DNA from: Acorus gramineus
Lineage: Eukaryota; Streptophyta; Magnoliopsida; Acorales; Acoraceae
Assembly (NCBI GenBank): GCA_030737835.1
Contig: JAUJYN010000024.1
Coordinates: forward strand, 1,821,974-1,885,973
Direction of reading: 5' to 3'
DNA length: 64,000 bases
The position numbers and the translations under genes are program-made. Position 1 is the first letter of the stretch; the number at the start of each line of letters is the position of its first letter. Positions 25,760 to 36,974 of this stretch are shown piece after piece. The notes beneath the pieces were generated by a model. It searched no databases and was not told the origin of the DNA. It saw nothing but the letters and a program-made list of their open reading frames with translations.

Positions 25760-26142
25760 TAGTTCAAAGTGTAGCCGCACGTACCGATATATATAGCCGC
25801 ACGTACCGATGTGTGCCCAGTAGGATGCAGTGCATGTGCCGCCCAAGTGTGGCACATTTGCTGCACATGCAGCCAAGAGGCCGCATATGCACCATGTGCA
25901 GCGCATGTGGCGCCAACGGCTAGTTCCATACTAGCCATTTGAAATGTATTTTTTGCCCACTTTTTGGGGGGTTTCCACTATATATTGGGATCCATTTGAA
26001 CCCCAAATGCACACCAAACTATCAAATCTCTCCAACTCTCAATCATAGCTTATGTTCTTTCAAATTTTTCATTTCAACTTTATTCCTGTGTGTAATGCAT
26101 TGTATTTTGATTGTAGGGTGTTGTTGAAGACAAAGTAGGCCT
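25760..26142 (+). other. Leader-like sequence with short repeats, possibly from a hAT element
   Basis: AGCCGCACGTACCGAT is repeated in tandem near 25773 and 25796. It is followed by CGGCTAGTTCC and ACTAGCC (an inverted pair), a TATATATT box, and a stretch resembling a transcript leader. No coding sequence follows before the MITE at 26146. This could be the displaced 5' end of a hAT element, but that is inference. Confidence 0.3.
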
Positions 26143-26145
26143 TAA

Positions 26146-26573
26146 GCCCATGTTTGGTTCGAGAATTAAATTATTCAAAGATTTATAACTATTCTAGTAT
26201 AAATAAGGATAAAAAGATTTTGTGTTTGGTTGTGTTTTAAATTATTCTCATTAAAAAACGTAATAATAAAGTTTTTGTTGTTTGGATAAAATGTAAATAA
26301 AGTGTGGATAAATATTTATAAAAGATAAAAAAATGATACCAGTTAATTTATAAAAGTGATGACAATTGATTTGACAATGGACCCACAAGCTTTTTTTATT
26401 TGAATGACCTGGAATAACTTAATTTTAATAGGTGGATGGAATCCATATACCAGTTTATGCTAGTTATTATGACATATAGATTCTCATTTATTCCAGTCAT
26501 CCAAACATCCATAATGAGGTTATTCCGACTAATTCCAATTTATTCTGGGCTTATTCTCGAACCAAACATCAGC
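26146..26573. mobile_element. PIF/Harbinger (Tourist)-like MITE, copy 2, with TAA target duplication
   Basis: The inverted termini GCCCATGTTTGGTTCGAGAA and (right, reverse complement) GCTGATGTTTGGTTCGAGAA are flanked by TAA at 26143-26145 and 26574-26576. The 428-bp interior is non-coding and matches the copy at 14942-15428. A 3-bp TTA/TAA duplication is the hallmark of PIF/Harbinger transposition. Confidence 0.75.
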
Positions 26574-27032
26574 TAAAGGATTTTGAATGCTTTTGGAGGA
26601 CACTGTTGAGGAGTTCATCATTTGTTTGCATCTTCTTCTCTCAATCTCTTGTGTTTATTTGTTTCACTAGTCAACACTCGCTACACTACACAACACAACA
26701 CTAAACAAGTCTTTATAAATCACATTTTTAAACCAATAAACCACTATTTTTATAAATCACTGTTTTAAACTAATAAATCACCATTTTTTTTTAATTTAAG
26801 AAAAAGATTTTGTTTAAATGAGTTGTTCTAGGCTTTTTAAATGGTTGAATACTTGTGAGCTATGTTTGGGCCTTCATTTTCTTTTTCTTTTTTTACTTTT
26901 AGGCTGAAACTGGCTGGGCCGTGTCCCAGGCGTGTCCTAGCCAAAATGAAGGCAAACACGGTTGGAGCCGTGTCCGTGTCCGACATGTGTCCGACACGGG
27001 TACGGCACCTCCGGGGAAGTGTCTGTGCTTTG

Positions 27033-29745
27033 TAGATGATGATGTTGTTCCCATTTAATCACAACCCGACCCTAGTTCTCGCCCCGAATCATCCCAACCT
27101 AAAAAAAGAGTACATGATCGTTCTAGAGGACCTCTTGATAGGATGTTTTGTAGAGGTAGCGATGTCGATCTTAAGAGTAGGAATACATCTCAAACCCAAA
27201 CATCCATAGAGAGCCACTTCAAAAAAGAGATGAATGAGACCTATCGTAGCATTGCGCAATTTTTCTCACGCTGAAATTGCTTTCACTGTTGCTGCTACGA
27301 CACCCACCCCATGCCAATTGGCTAGACCTATGTTGGTTAGTGAAGTAGAAGCAACAAGGGAATTGAAAAACCAATATAAGGAGAATTGGAAATTGTATGG
27401 GTGTAGTATCATGGCTAATGGTTGGACAATTTTTCTCTCACGCTGGAATTGCTTTCAATGCTGCTACTACGGCTCCATTCAAGAAAATGATAAAGAAAGT
27501 AGGTAATTTTGGCCGAGGTCTTAAACCACCCACCTCATACCAATTGGTCGGACCTTTGTTGGTTAGTGAATTAGAAGCAACAAGGGAATTGGAAAACCAA
27601 TAAAGGGAGAATTGGAATTGTATGGGTGTAGTATCATAGCTGATGATTCGCACGGGGTGGTTGGACCCACCGAATGAAACATATCATAGCATTGCACAAT
27701 TTTTCTCACGTTGGAATTGCTTTCAATGCTGCTGCTATGGCCCCATTCAAGAAAATGATAAAGAAAATAGGTGATTTTGGCCAAGGTCATGGCTGATGTA
27801 GGGAAAATTGGAAATTGTATGAGTGTAGTATCATGGCTGATGTAGGGAGAATTGGAAATTGTATGGGTGTAGTATCATGGCTGATGGTTGGACCGCACGG
27901 GTCGGTCGAAAATTCATTAACTTTCTAGTTAATTGTCCCATTGGCACGTTACTTATCAATCTATTGATGCTTCATCACACTCACAAACAGCCACTTGTAT
28001 AATCAATTAATCAATGTCATTGCCCAAGTAGGTCCGGAGCATGTTGTCCAAGTTGTCAGACAACACTACTTCTTACATTTCTGCGGGTGAGCTTCAACGA
28101 AGGTGGCCTCATCCATTTTGGACACCTTGTGCCGCACATTACATTAATTTAATGATTAAATAAATATGTAAAGAAAACATGTCCATCATAGCTAAAGCAC
28201 GTAAGATTTGTGTATTCATGTATAAACACTCACAACTTCTTCATCTCATGAGGCAGAAGTTAAAAGGAAACCTTGTAAGGTCGGGAATCATTCGATTTGC
28301 CACACATCCTATGTATACAAAACCTCTATTTTCATAGACAAGCTTTGAGACAATTCGTCGTTTCTTCCGAATGGAATGAAGGACATTGGGCAAGGGTGTG
28401 CAGAGGACAAGGTGGAAAGGAGCATCCTTGAAACTAACTTTTTGAAGGGTATTGTGCATCACATAAGCAAGTGCACAACACCATTACTACAAGTATTAAG
28501 GATGGTCGATGGGAATGAAAAACTATCACTTCCATATGTTTGGCATGCAATGGAAAATGCAAAGGCCAAAATTAAAAAGAACCTCACCCAAAGGGAAAGA
28601 AATTTTAGGAATGTAATCTTTGTCATCGATAGGAGATGGGAACACCAAATGAGTTCCCTTTATCATGCTGCTTTTTACCTTAATCCCGATTTATTTTAGT
28701 GTTTTTTTTTCTGATGGGAATGGTAGGCATGAGCCTCAATATTATTAATAAATGATAACATGCCCAAAGCAAGACAACAAAAACGTGGTAGAGGAGAAAT
28801 CTACCAGTGAGAGGGAGAAAACATAAAAAAACTACTACTCAATTACAACACACCCCCCCCCCTCCAAAAGTATAGGACCCTCTTCAACCCCACGCATACC
28901 CGGCATTTTTAGGATAGACTCACCTCACGAAAAACAATCATTTTGGGGGATTCTTGGACGTATTGGAGAAGATGGTTGACGACCCTGCAAAGTAGGATCT
29001 GGTTGCTAAACATGTACCAGGACGCAGTGGGCTTATTCGGGAGGGAGATTGCGAGAAGACAGCGGACTACCGTCAAGCCAACTGAAGGTGGTCCTACTAT
29101 GGTGTAGATGTACCAGAATTGAGTAATTGGCAATGAAGATCCTATGTCTCACATCATCGGCCTCTGTATGTGAGCGATATTGGAGTACCTTTAAACAATT
29201 CCACATGAAGAAAAGAAACCATCTAAAACAAAAGGTTGAATGATTTGATTTACATCATGTACAACCAAAAACTGAATGAGTGATTCTCAAAATTGCATGA
29301 GAAGCCCGGATTCTATGATCTAATATCTACAACACTTGAAGATGAAGATTGATCACATAAGTGGGAGGTGAGAGTTTTTTATGACAAGGGAGATTGCTTG
29401 ACATGGAAGGAAGTCAAGCGGCAAGCGTTTAGAAAAGACGTCAATGATAATGATCTGGATGATTCACTCCCACATAGGATATACGTTCGTAGAGGAAGCG
29501 ACAATGGATCAACAAGAAGAAGATCAACACAAGAGATCAAAGAGCAACCAACGGCCGAAGAAGATGTGCAAGTGGAGGGACAAGAAGATGAACATGATGA
29601 AGTTCCATTACAAGAGGATACTTCAACACAGCCCGGTGTCTACTTCGATGAGGACGATCCGGACGATGGAGATGGTGTTCTCCAATGGATCCAAGAGGGA
29701 AATGAAGAGTTTTTAGCTTCTTCACTAGGCTATTATTATCAGTGA
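27033..29745 (+). pseudogene. hAT-family transposase, decayed, with internal duplications
   Basis: Recognisable blocks in order are RGPLDRMFCRGSD, TSIESHFKKEMNETYRSIAQ, LKPPTSYQLVGPLL, ENWKLYGCSIMADGWT, FINFLVNCPIGT (DUF659 region), LRMVDGNEKLSLPYVWHAME, DRRWEHQMSSLYHAAFYLNP, a degraded dimerisation region, and an acidic C-terminal tail ending SLGYYYQ (stop about 29745). This order is that of plant Ac-like hAT transposases with a DUF659 core. The N-terminal BED zinc finger is absent, many stops and frameshifts occur, and the segment around 27240-27890 is duplicated two to three times. It cannot encode an active transposase. Confidence 0.85.
28690..28900 (-). mobile_element. Possible small retroposon relic inside the hAT transposase
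   Basis: A T-run at about 28701-28710 begins a 200-bp stretch that does not fit the hAT frame and contains a C-run (28852-28862). This would suit an A-tailed retroposon inserted in antisense. No target duplication is clear. Confidence 0.3.
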
Positions 29746-29869
29746 TCCCTTAGAATGCTATGTAATTCGAAGTTTAACTATGTAATTCAAAGTTTCAAGC
29801 ATCATTATTTTCACTTGGGCATACATGTTTTCATTTGAGGTACCGAAAAAGAACTTTAGATTACTAAAA

Positions 29870-30390
29870 GTTTGAAACAAATTCGAACTGTATTAGAACG
29901 CCTGAAGAAGGTTCGAACGCTCAGTTACCATTCGAATATAGTTTGAACGGTCATTCAAACGATAAAAACCCGTCTTTGAATTTTGTTCGAACTAGAATTG
30001 AATCGGTCAACACACCATTCGAATGTTGTTTGAACGGACAGAGAGCATTCGAATTGCCGTTCGAACAAACAGAGACCGTTCGAATTGCCCTTCGAACTGC
30101 TTTCGAACGGTAAAACCCCCATCTGTCTTCGAATGTCGTTTGAACAAAAATTCAAACAAAAGTTCACAGTTTGAAATGTTGTTCAAACGGCAAGTCAAAC
30201 GGGCCGAGGGCGTTCAAATTGCCGTCCGAATGGCATTCGATCGGTAAATCCCCACTGTTCAAAGAACATTCGAATGATCTTTGAACAGTCCTTGTCCGTT
30301 TCAAATATCGTTCGAACGGGCATTCAAACAGTCTCTGACCGTTCGAATATAGTTCGAACGGAATTCAAACGATGAGTTCTAAATGTTCAA
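29870..30390. repeat. Dense field of TTCGAA / CGTTCGAACG palindromic motifs
   Basis: About fifteen exact TTCGAA sites, many extended as GTTCGAACGG or CCGTTCGAAT, plus diverged forms (GTTTGAACG, CATTCAAACG), lie within about 520 bp at 15-40 bp spacing, in both orientations. It lies downstream of the minus-strand transposon-domain gene (30584-33066). Such subterminal motif fields are known as transposase-binding regions in CACTA-type and other DNA transposons. Which element this one belongs to is inference. Confidence 0.6.
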
Positions 30391-30583
30391 GATCTGTCCC
30401 ATTAATGGGTGTTCAGTGACTGCTCACCATGACAACCCTATTAACCTATGCACAACCATATACCAAATAAAGAAAGAACATTCATTCACCATCATAAAAA
30501 GAATGTTCTAGACATTCACCAATTCATAATGAAATTCGATAAACTTTACAAAACAACAAAAAACATCCCAGATGATCATTCAT

Positions 30584-33066
30584 TCATTCTTGTGGACTAG
30601 ATGATCTTCCATGTTGTTCATGTTGATTGTGATCATGGGGAATCAAGAATGATCCCAAACCCAAAATACCCATGGTCCCAAAATATCGCCCTCGCATGAC
30701 AATTCATAGATAGACTTTAGTTATCCCAGCATCGACGTGATCGAACTGTGAGTGAATAGTCGCATCGAACGTGTCTATGCAACTTTCAATCCTATTAAAC
30801 CGCCCGTCAATGTTGTTCAGTGAGTCCAACCATGAACACAAGAGAAAATAGATTTCACCGGTGGACATATCACCGGCATTGTCATGTCACCAGCAGCAAA
30901 CTGCTCCACTTGACCCTCGGGAGCCTCTATGCTAGCAGCCACCGACAGCTGATTTCTTCTTTAGTTGCCCCTCACTCCTCTTCCTGGTAGAATCATCGAT
31001 AGGAGATTTTGAGTGTGTTGTGGGCTCTTTTGAGAGATTTCAATCCCAAAGGATTTAATCAAGTCATTGATCAACACACTGAAAGGAAGAGAGTCCATTT
31101 TCGTTTGGCAAACGAATGCTTCGGTGATGACATAAAAAATGATGTTAGAAAGATCAATTCGAATGTTGGTTCCAAGCATGTAAAGAAGTTTACTATGTCC
31201 TCAGAAATATCACTCTTATGCCCGATAGAAATGATATTATGAGCAACAATGGTATTTAGAAGGTGGTAGATGGGTTTGCATTGGGAATACAAATGGTGGA
31301 ATAAAATTAAAGGCTTGTCGTGTTCCTTGAAAAGGACAAGTTCAACAACAGCGTCCGTCCTTTGAATTAAAGAGGAGGGCATGCGAGGGTATTATTGTCA
31401 TTTTCACATGAGTTATCCACGTCAAATCTTCTATTACAAACATTGAACATGGGGCATAGGTTATCCACATTTAAACATGAGTTATCCACGTCAAATCTTC
31501 TATTATAAACATGGGGCATAGGTTATTCTCACCAGAGGTGACGGTACCAGCATCCACCGACCCTCGTATAAAAAGTGGATAACCTCCTCAGAAATATCAG
31601 GTTTCAATGCAGATTTCCTATGATCTATGGCATCAGGCACATGAGTAATTTGTAGGTGGGGTCGGCTATGGATTCGACAGAAATGGTATAAAATTTGCCA
31701 TGAAGATAAGTTCTGAAAGCGTGATCATTAGTATTCACATCGTGAATGTTGGCATAAATCCAATGCACATAAAGAGGATAAGATACACCACCAAGCCGTG
31801 TAATGTTCATCCAACCATGAGATTCAAATATGGTTGCCAATATTTGCATATGCGGTATGCGATTAGTGATTTGCGTGCGGCTGGGGTACCGCACAGAGTG
31901 TATGCAGTGTGAAGGAGTATATGCGGTTCTATAATTTTTTTACTAATAAAAAATGATTCTATATTAGATGCAAAAGAATATCCAGCAACAATCCACTTAG
32001 TAGTAACATGGCGACACCTATAATACAATGAAAAGCCATAAATTAGATATATAAATCTATTTAACCATAAAAATTCAAAAGACAAATAATCTATAAAGAA
32101 TGTAAACATAATCAAACATATTACCACATAAATTAAATAATAAAAACAGAGTTTACAAAAAATGTAAACATAACACATTAACAAACAATAAAGATTTAAA
32201 CATAATAAAAAGAGATAGAGAGAATGAGAGATAGACTGATAGAGATGGGGAGGGAATGAGAGACTGAGAGATAGAGAAACACATATTAGAGAGAGAGAGA
32301 GAGCATACTCAAGAAGATGAAGTCGAGGGATTGAGAGATGAAGGCTTAAAGATCGAAGAAGAAGAATCCAATTGAAAAAGACCTGAAGATCAGAGAAGTT
32401 GTCGAAGATCAGAGAAGTTGTCGATGCCGAAGAAGGCTCATCGATTAGGGCCAGATTGATGAAGAAGGTTCCTAGCTCAATGAAGGCTCGTTGATCAGAG
32501 CCACCTCAATGAAGATGTCTTGAAGAAGGTCTCGATGAAATTAGGACCAACTAACATGTTTCTTTTTTTTTTTAAGTAGTAAACGGGTCGGGCGGGCCCA
32601 TTTGCTCGTTGATCAGAGCCAACTTGATGAAGATGTCTTGAAGAAGGTCTCGATGAAATTAGGACCGACATGTTTCTTTATTTTTTAAGTCGTAAAAGGG
32701 TCGGGCGGGCCAAATGGGCCTGCCCGACCTGTTTACCAAACCAAGCGCACAGGCGGAATCGGCCCGCATATGCTGACCAAGGCCGCATATTGCCCGCCTA
32801 TGTCATATGTGGTTCAGTCACCCAACCAAACCGCATATGCGGCCACACAGGTTGTGTATCCGAACACTGATTGTTGGAATGTTGCGATATAATGGTACAT
32901 CTTTGAATTTCTCGATGACAATTTGGCATTCAAGGATCAGAGGGAAACTACTAAAGGTTCTTTCAAAGGCCTTCTTCGCCTTACGATCATAGAAGGTATT
33001 ATCGTCGGACGAAGAAAATTCAACATTTCGTTTAAAATGTTTATCTACTTTTTTGTTTACCATCAA
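30584..33066 (-). pseudogene. Putative plant transposon-domain protein, decayed and split by a hAT MITE
   Basis: Reading the minus strand, the N-terminal part at 33066-32870 contains KAFERTFSSFPLILE and VIEKFKDVPLYRNIPTI. It is continued after the insertion (31847-32869) by ILATIFESHGWMNI, VHWIYANIHDV and FRTYLHGKFYTISVESIAD. Further blocks are HDKPLILFHHLYSQCKPIYH, SDISEDIVNFFTCLEP and FAKRKWTLFLSVCV. Last comes a tail with WLDSLNNIDGRFNRIESCID, ending at a stop at 30586-30584. The layout resembles the 'putative plant transposon protein' domain found in repeat-derived plant genes (family assignment from memory, moderate confidence). Stops and frameshifts near 31625 and 31071 show it is dead. 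Confidence 0.55.
31847..32869. mobile_element. hAT non-autonomous element, CAGTGTTC/GCATATGC family, copy 1
   Basis: The left end is worn (CATATGCGGTATGCG), but the subterminal GGGGTACCGCACAGAGTGTA, then AGTATATGCGGTTCTATAAT, matches copies 2 and 3. The right end reads GCATATGCGGCCACACAG and then CCGAACACTG. Flanks AATATTTG (31839-31846) and ATTGTTGG (32870-32877) share 5 of 8 bases, a decayed 8-bp duplication. Joining the flanks restores the frame of the transposon-domain pseudogene. The interior holds a GA-rich tract (about 32205-32305) and a 118-bp tandem duplication starting at 32486 and 32604. Confidence 0.7.
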
Positions 33067-34394
33067 GAAAACAAAAACACAAAAAGTATGGTGAGATGCA
33101 TGGTTGTGATTTTGGGATCTCGGGTTTGTGGTTGGGAGATGGCATATATCTTAAACCAAAAAAGGAAAGGATTGACACTGCCAAACAACAAAATGTAGAA
33201 TAATAAACATCATCCATCATATATTATTCAAATATCACACAAAAAATTAAGTATCATTGGAAAAGGGAATGAACAATAGAATACACGTGGAATGGTGTTT
33301 TGAAGAATGTGAAGGTGATTTAAGAGGATTTGAAAAAGAGATTTGAAGGAAAAAATGGTGTTTACAAGGATTTGGAGGAAGGGTGTTCGAATGGAAGGGC
33401 AGAGGGAAGAGAAATGTGAGAAATGGGTAGTGTTTCGTGCCGAACCCTACTTTTGGTGAGAAATGGGCTTTTTTGTTTAGAAAAACAATCTCAGGCCACA
33501 TGTACCATGTGCGGACCACATGAGCCATCAACATTTTTCATTAGGGTTCCCCCCCTTCGTCTTCCTCTTCTTTCCCTTCATTTCCTAATTATTTGGTATC
33601 GGAGACCCTCATGTCTTTCATTCCAGAATCGTTGCTCCTATAATTTACTAAAAAATGCATGAAAAATATGTTTTATGAATACAATGTTACAAAGAATAAA
33701 TATATTGATAAGCAAAATTTTCTTATACAGTGTGTAAGGTAGTAGAGGTTTATTACTCACATGCAAATTCAGTGCTTTGATGCATGATAATTCCAACTTT
33801 TAGCATATCACCCAAACTACAAGATTTATTTTTCATTTCACTTGGGAAATAAAACAAGAAAACAAAACAAACCAAACACACATATAAAATGGGCATTGTT
33901 ATAAATTGTCTCGTATACAACTTCACCTGCAATCCCATATGCCTTGTTAAGCGAGGTATATATACCTCATCAAAAAAATTTAACATTTTTTTATAAGAAT
34001 AGGTCCGTACATTAGAAGATATATTTCATTTTTTACAAAAGCATTAAGCATATACCTTATTTAATAAAATAACTTATTTTTTAAAAATCAAAACGTGTGT
34101 GGACTGCAGACATGACTATGGATGGGGTGTGTAACATTTTCTATAAAAAAAATGTCTACATTCACATCAGAAACTAATTGTAGACACTTAAACATGTCAT
34201 TTTCCTTCAACTTGGTAAATTGACTATTCACCTTAGTTTTCCAATGTCTCAAATCAATGTTTATGTGACAAGATAATCAATTCATATTTCAATTTTACAC
34301 AAAAAAAATCTCAATCATATAATTACATCACAAGTTCATCCATTTGAAAACAAGTCACATAACAATCTAACTGAACAATCTAATTTTAAAAATT
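33067..34394. other. Repeat-derived DNA without a recognised gene
   Basis: This AT-rich stretch probably holds the upstream region of the minus-strand transposon-domain pseudogene. Reading frames here show no known domain. Confidence 0.4.
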
Positions 34395-34906
34395 ATAACA
34401 CCCAAATCTTAAACACAGATATTATCCATTTTATCCTTAGTAGGATGATGCAAGATGGCTTGAACAGAAATTCAATCATTGCTAAGGAAGGTAAGTTTAA
34501 AAAAATTAATGTGACATAAATTTGAATTTCCATAATTAGGATAATCATATTCACATTGATTTCTCCATTTTAACGGAATTATTTTGAGTTATTTTAATTG
34601 ATTAACTATCACTTGGGTATCAAGTTAGGATCACTTTAAAATAAATTAGAAACTATTTAACAATGTTTTGATGGAATTTTAATGGCCCTATAAGATCTAA
34701 ATTTGTATACATTTCTTTTATTTTTCTGTTTTCTTGCTCTTTCACAACTCCATATTTAAACACGTAAAAAGGGTTGTGCAAATCAATCAATCAATAAAAA
34801 TTTAAGTATTTTAGTTATGTGAGTTTTATCTTTTCATCCTTCTTTCATGCCTACAGAAAGGATCTTCGTATACTCCTTGCAGCATTTCGCGCTTCTCACT
34901 ACGTCA
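34395..34906 (+). repeat. LTR of a Ty3-gypsy-like element (plus orientation)
   Basis: It starts TATAACACCCAAATC (canonical LTRs begin TGTAACACCC) and ends CTACGTCA, directly before a primer-binding site. The same sequence is present inverted at 35472-36575. Confidence 0.65.
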
Positions 34907-34908
34907 AG

Positions 34909-34919
34909 TGGTATCAGAG
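34909..34919 (+). promoter_or_regulatory. Primer-binding site for initiator tRNA-Met
   Basis: TGGTATCAGAG is the standard plant LTR-retrotransposon primer-binding site, complementary to the 3' end of initiator tRNA-Met. It lies two bases after the LTR end. Confidence 0.85.
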
Positions 34920-35440
34920 TTACAACTACACTCCATCGTAGCGAAGGGAGGGCATGAAAACAAAAACCTTATCTCGCTCATGCAATTTCAAGCATCGGAG
35001 GCTGTTTTTCAACACTTGATAGAGGCTATGGAGCGTATGACGGTTCATCATGATCAGGAGAGACCGGTGGCCAATGAAGCCATTCCACTTTGGGTACAGA
35101 ATCATCGAGTCCTTCATCATCATAAAAATGACTTCTCCAAGGAGGAGCTCGATGAGTTCCTTGATCCCGGACAAGCGCGTAGTGTGGTGGTTATCAACAC
35201 CAACAAGAGATGGATCGTGCCCGCGACTTCTAGGTGAAGGTCAAGCTACCCGAATTCAATGGTCAACTTCACATCAAGGATTATCTCAATTGGCTTGGGG
35301 CAGTCGAACACTTCTTTGACTATATAGAGGCACTTGACGCGAAGAAAACAAAGCTTGTGGCAATCAAGCTTAAAGTCCAGCATGGTGGGAACAACTCTAG
35401 TTGTCTTGCACCAGGATGGGAAAACATCCAATTCAGATGA
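34920..35440 (+). pseudogene. Ty3-gypsy gag N-terminal fragment
   Basis: After a leader frame there is a stretch from about 35234 with VKLPEFNGQLHIKDYLNWL and AVEHFFDYIEALDAKKTKLV. This is the conserved start of the plant gypsy gag capsid domain (usual form: polar lead, PxFdGxLdpedfldWL, then ...FeykdvpedkkvkLVAirL). It is cut by a stop at 35107-35237 and by loss of all sequence after about 35440. No protease, RT or integrase follows. Confidence 0.75.
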
Positions 35441-35471
35441 GGGGACTAATGCAAGATGGCTTGAAGAGAAC

Positions 35472-36575
35472 TTGACGTAGTCGGAAGTGCGAAACACCGC
35501 GAGGAACAAGACGAAGACGATCAATGTCGACTCTATAAATCCTTTCCGAGGCACGAAAGAAGAATGAAAAGATAAAACTCTCACAAAGTAAACATAAGAA
35601 AAACCAGTGTTCTTAAAATCGGCAAAAAGCGGCGCCTATGCGGAAGCGGCTACTTCCCGCATCGCCCAGGCCCTAGGCGCTCTGCCTAAGCGGCTGGGCC
35701 TAACCGATCGCCTAGGCGGGCCTAGTTGGGGTCCACCATGCAATGGGGCCTCCGCCAGCGTCAAGGGAGGATTGGAGGTACGAGGACGTGCTCCGGGAGC
35801 TAGAGACGACAGGGGAGGGGCAGAAGGGGCTGTCGCAGGTGTCTTGCGGCGTCGAAGGAGGCGGTAGCGGCGCTGCCTGAGGTGGTGTTGACGGGGACGG
35901 AGGAGTGTGAGGTCTGCGAGGTTATTTTGGGAAAACCAGAGACAGATGGAAATGTGAAAGGGAAGAGGTGGCAAGGATGAATTAATTGGCAGTTGTCATT
36001 TGTCTTTTCTTTTTCTTTTTTTTTCCTTTGGCAGCTGTCATGTAATGCGAGTGTAGAATTTTGTATTCACTTGCTATGCACGTGAGAGTTTAGGGTTTTG
36101 TAATTTGTACATTTACATTGTTTTATTTTTTATTTTTTGAGTTTTGATTTGATTTTCTATATGTTTAATTGGGTCTACACACATATTTATATATTATTTT
36201 ATATTATTAAAATAGTGACCGATTAATCCCTGACTCCCCACTCAACCACCCTAAACATTGAGAACATTGAGAAAAACAAAAGGAAAAATATACAAATTCA
36301 TATCCCTATAATAGAGATTAAAATTCCATCACAACACTCCTAAACATCTTCTAATTTATTTTAAAATGATCCTAACTTGATATCTAAGTAATAGTTAATC
36401 AACTAAAACTACTCAAAATAATTCTGTTACCATGGAGAAATCAATGTGAATATAATTCTCCTAATTATGAAAATCTAAATTTATGTCGCATTAATTGTTT
36501 CTTCTTTTTTTTTAATTTACCCAGCAACAGTTGAATTTCTCTCTTCAAGCCATCCAGCATCACAAGCTCACTTTA
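35472..36575 (-). repeat. Second copy of the same gypsy LTR, inverted (head-to-head), split by a hAT MITE
   Basis: Its left edge CTTGACGTAGTCGGAAGTGC is the reverse complement of the end of the LTR at 34395-34906. Similarity continues through ATGAAAAGATAAAACTC, stops at the insertion 35605-36269, and resumes through the inverted equivalent of 34440-34740 to about 36575. A short plus-oriented scrap of the LTR (ATGCAAGATGGCTTGAAG, about 35449) lies just before it, so the junction is rearranged. Confidence 0.7.
35605..36269. mobile_element. hAT non-autonomous element with perfect AGAAAAAC target duplication
   Basis: The termini CAGTGTTCTTAA and (right, reverse complement) CAATGTTCTCAA are flanked by AGAAAAAC at 35597-35604 and 36270-36277, an exact 8-bp duplication as expected for hAT. 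The left part is rich in CCTAGGCG/GCCTAGG-type motifs; the right part is AT-rich. The frame at 35607-35867 is incidental. The perfect duplication suggests a fairly recent insertion. Confidence 0.85.
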
Positions 36576-36974
36576 AATGTGTCTTCCTTTAGTGAAAAGG
36601 TAATGATCAGCATTTGGCCTGATGCCCGCACACCTAACCCGCCGGCACATGCTCGTAGGGCACAAACCCAACCCAGCCTGATGAAACATAGGGTCCTGCC
36701 CCGGCCTGAACACGGGCCAGCCCGAACTGGGTTCATGGGGTGGGGGTGCTGGAAAACTAAGCACAAATGCCCCAAAATTTTAGTAAAATGGGGAGACACA
36801 TGTCTCCCATTTTAAAAGGCAGAACAGGTGTCCCCCTTTTAAAAGGGGGGGTAGGTGTCTCCCTAGGTGTCTCCCCCTTTGAAAAAAGAGAGGGGGCCCC
36901 CCAAGGGCCCCCATGTGGGTGGAAGGGGGGGGGGGGGTAGGTGGTCTCCCTCCCGCTTTCCAAGTGGGGGGTGG
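36576..36974. repeat. G/C-rich low-complexity stretch with repeated GGTGTCTCCC phrases
   Basis: Repeated short phrases (GTGTCTCCC, TTTTAAAAGGGGG, GGGGGCCCCCC and a G-run at 36926-36938) produce overlapping frames on both strands. No domain is recognisable. Confidence 0.5.

Larger units (their letters stand above)
24316..27032. mobile_element. Composite region bounded by GCACGGACAC-type termini
   Basis: The left boundary (AGCATGAACATAGACAC, then TGGGACACGGAAACAC and TTTTGAAAAAATAGGACAC) and the right boundary (CGTGTCCGACATGTG, then GTGTCTGTGCTTT) match the two ends of the compact element at 39819-40300. Between them lie a LINE fragment, leader-like DNA and a PIF-type MITE. The simplest reading is one old element expanded by later insertions. 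No clear target duplication is visible at the outer borders. Confidence 0.45.

Noticed and set aside
29870-30390. TTCGAA field as a CRISPR-like array
   Set aside because: Plant nuclear context, no fixed-length repeats or spacers, and the motifs are short palindromes with irregular spacing.
35607-35867. 86-aa Ala/Gly-rich frame
   Set aside because: Lies entirely inside a non-autonomous hAT element with GC-rich repeats.
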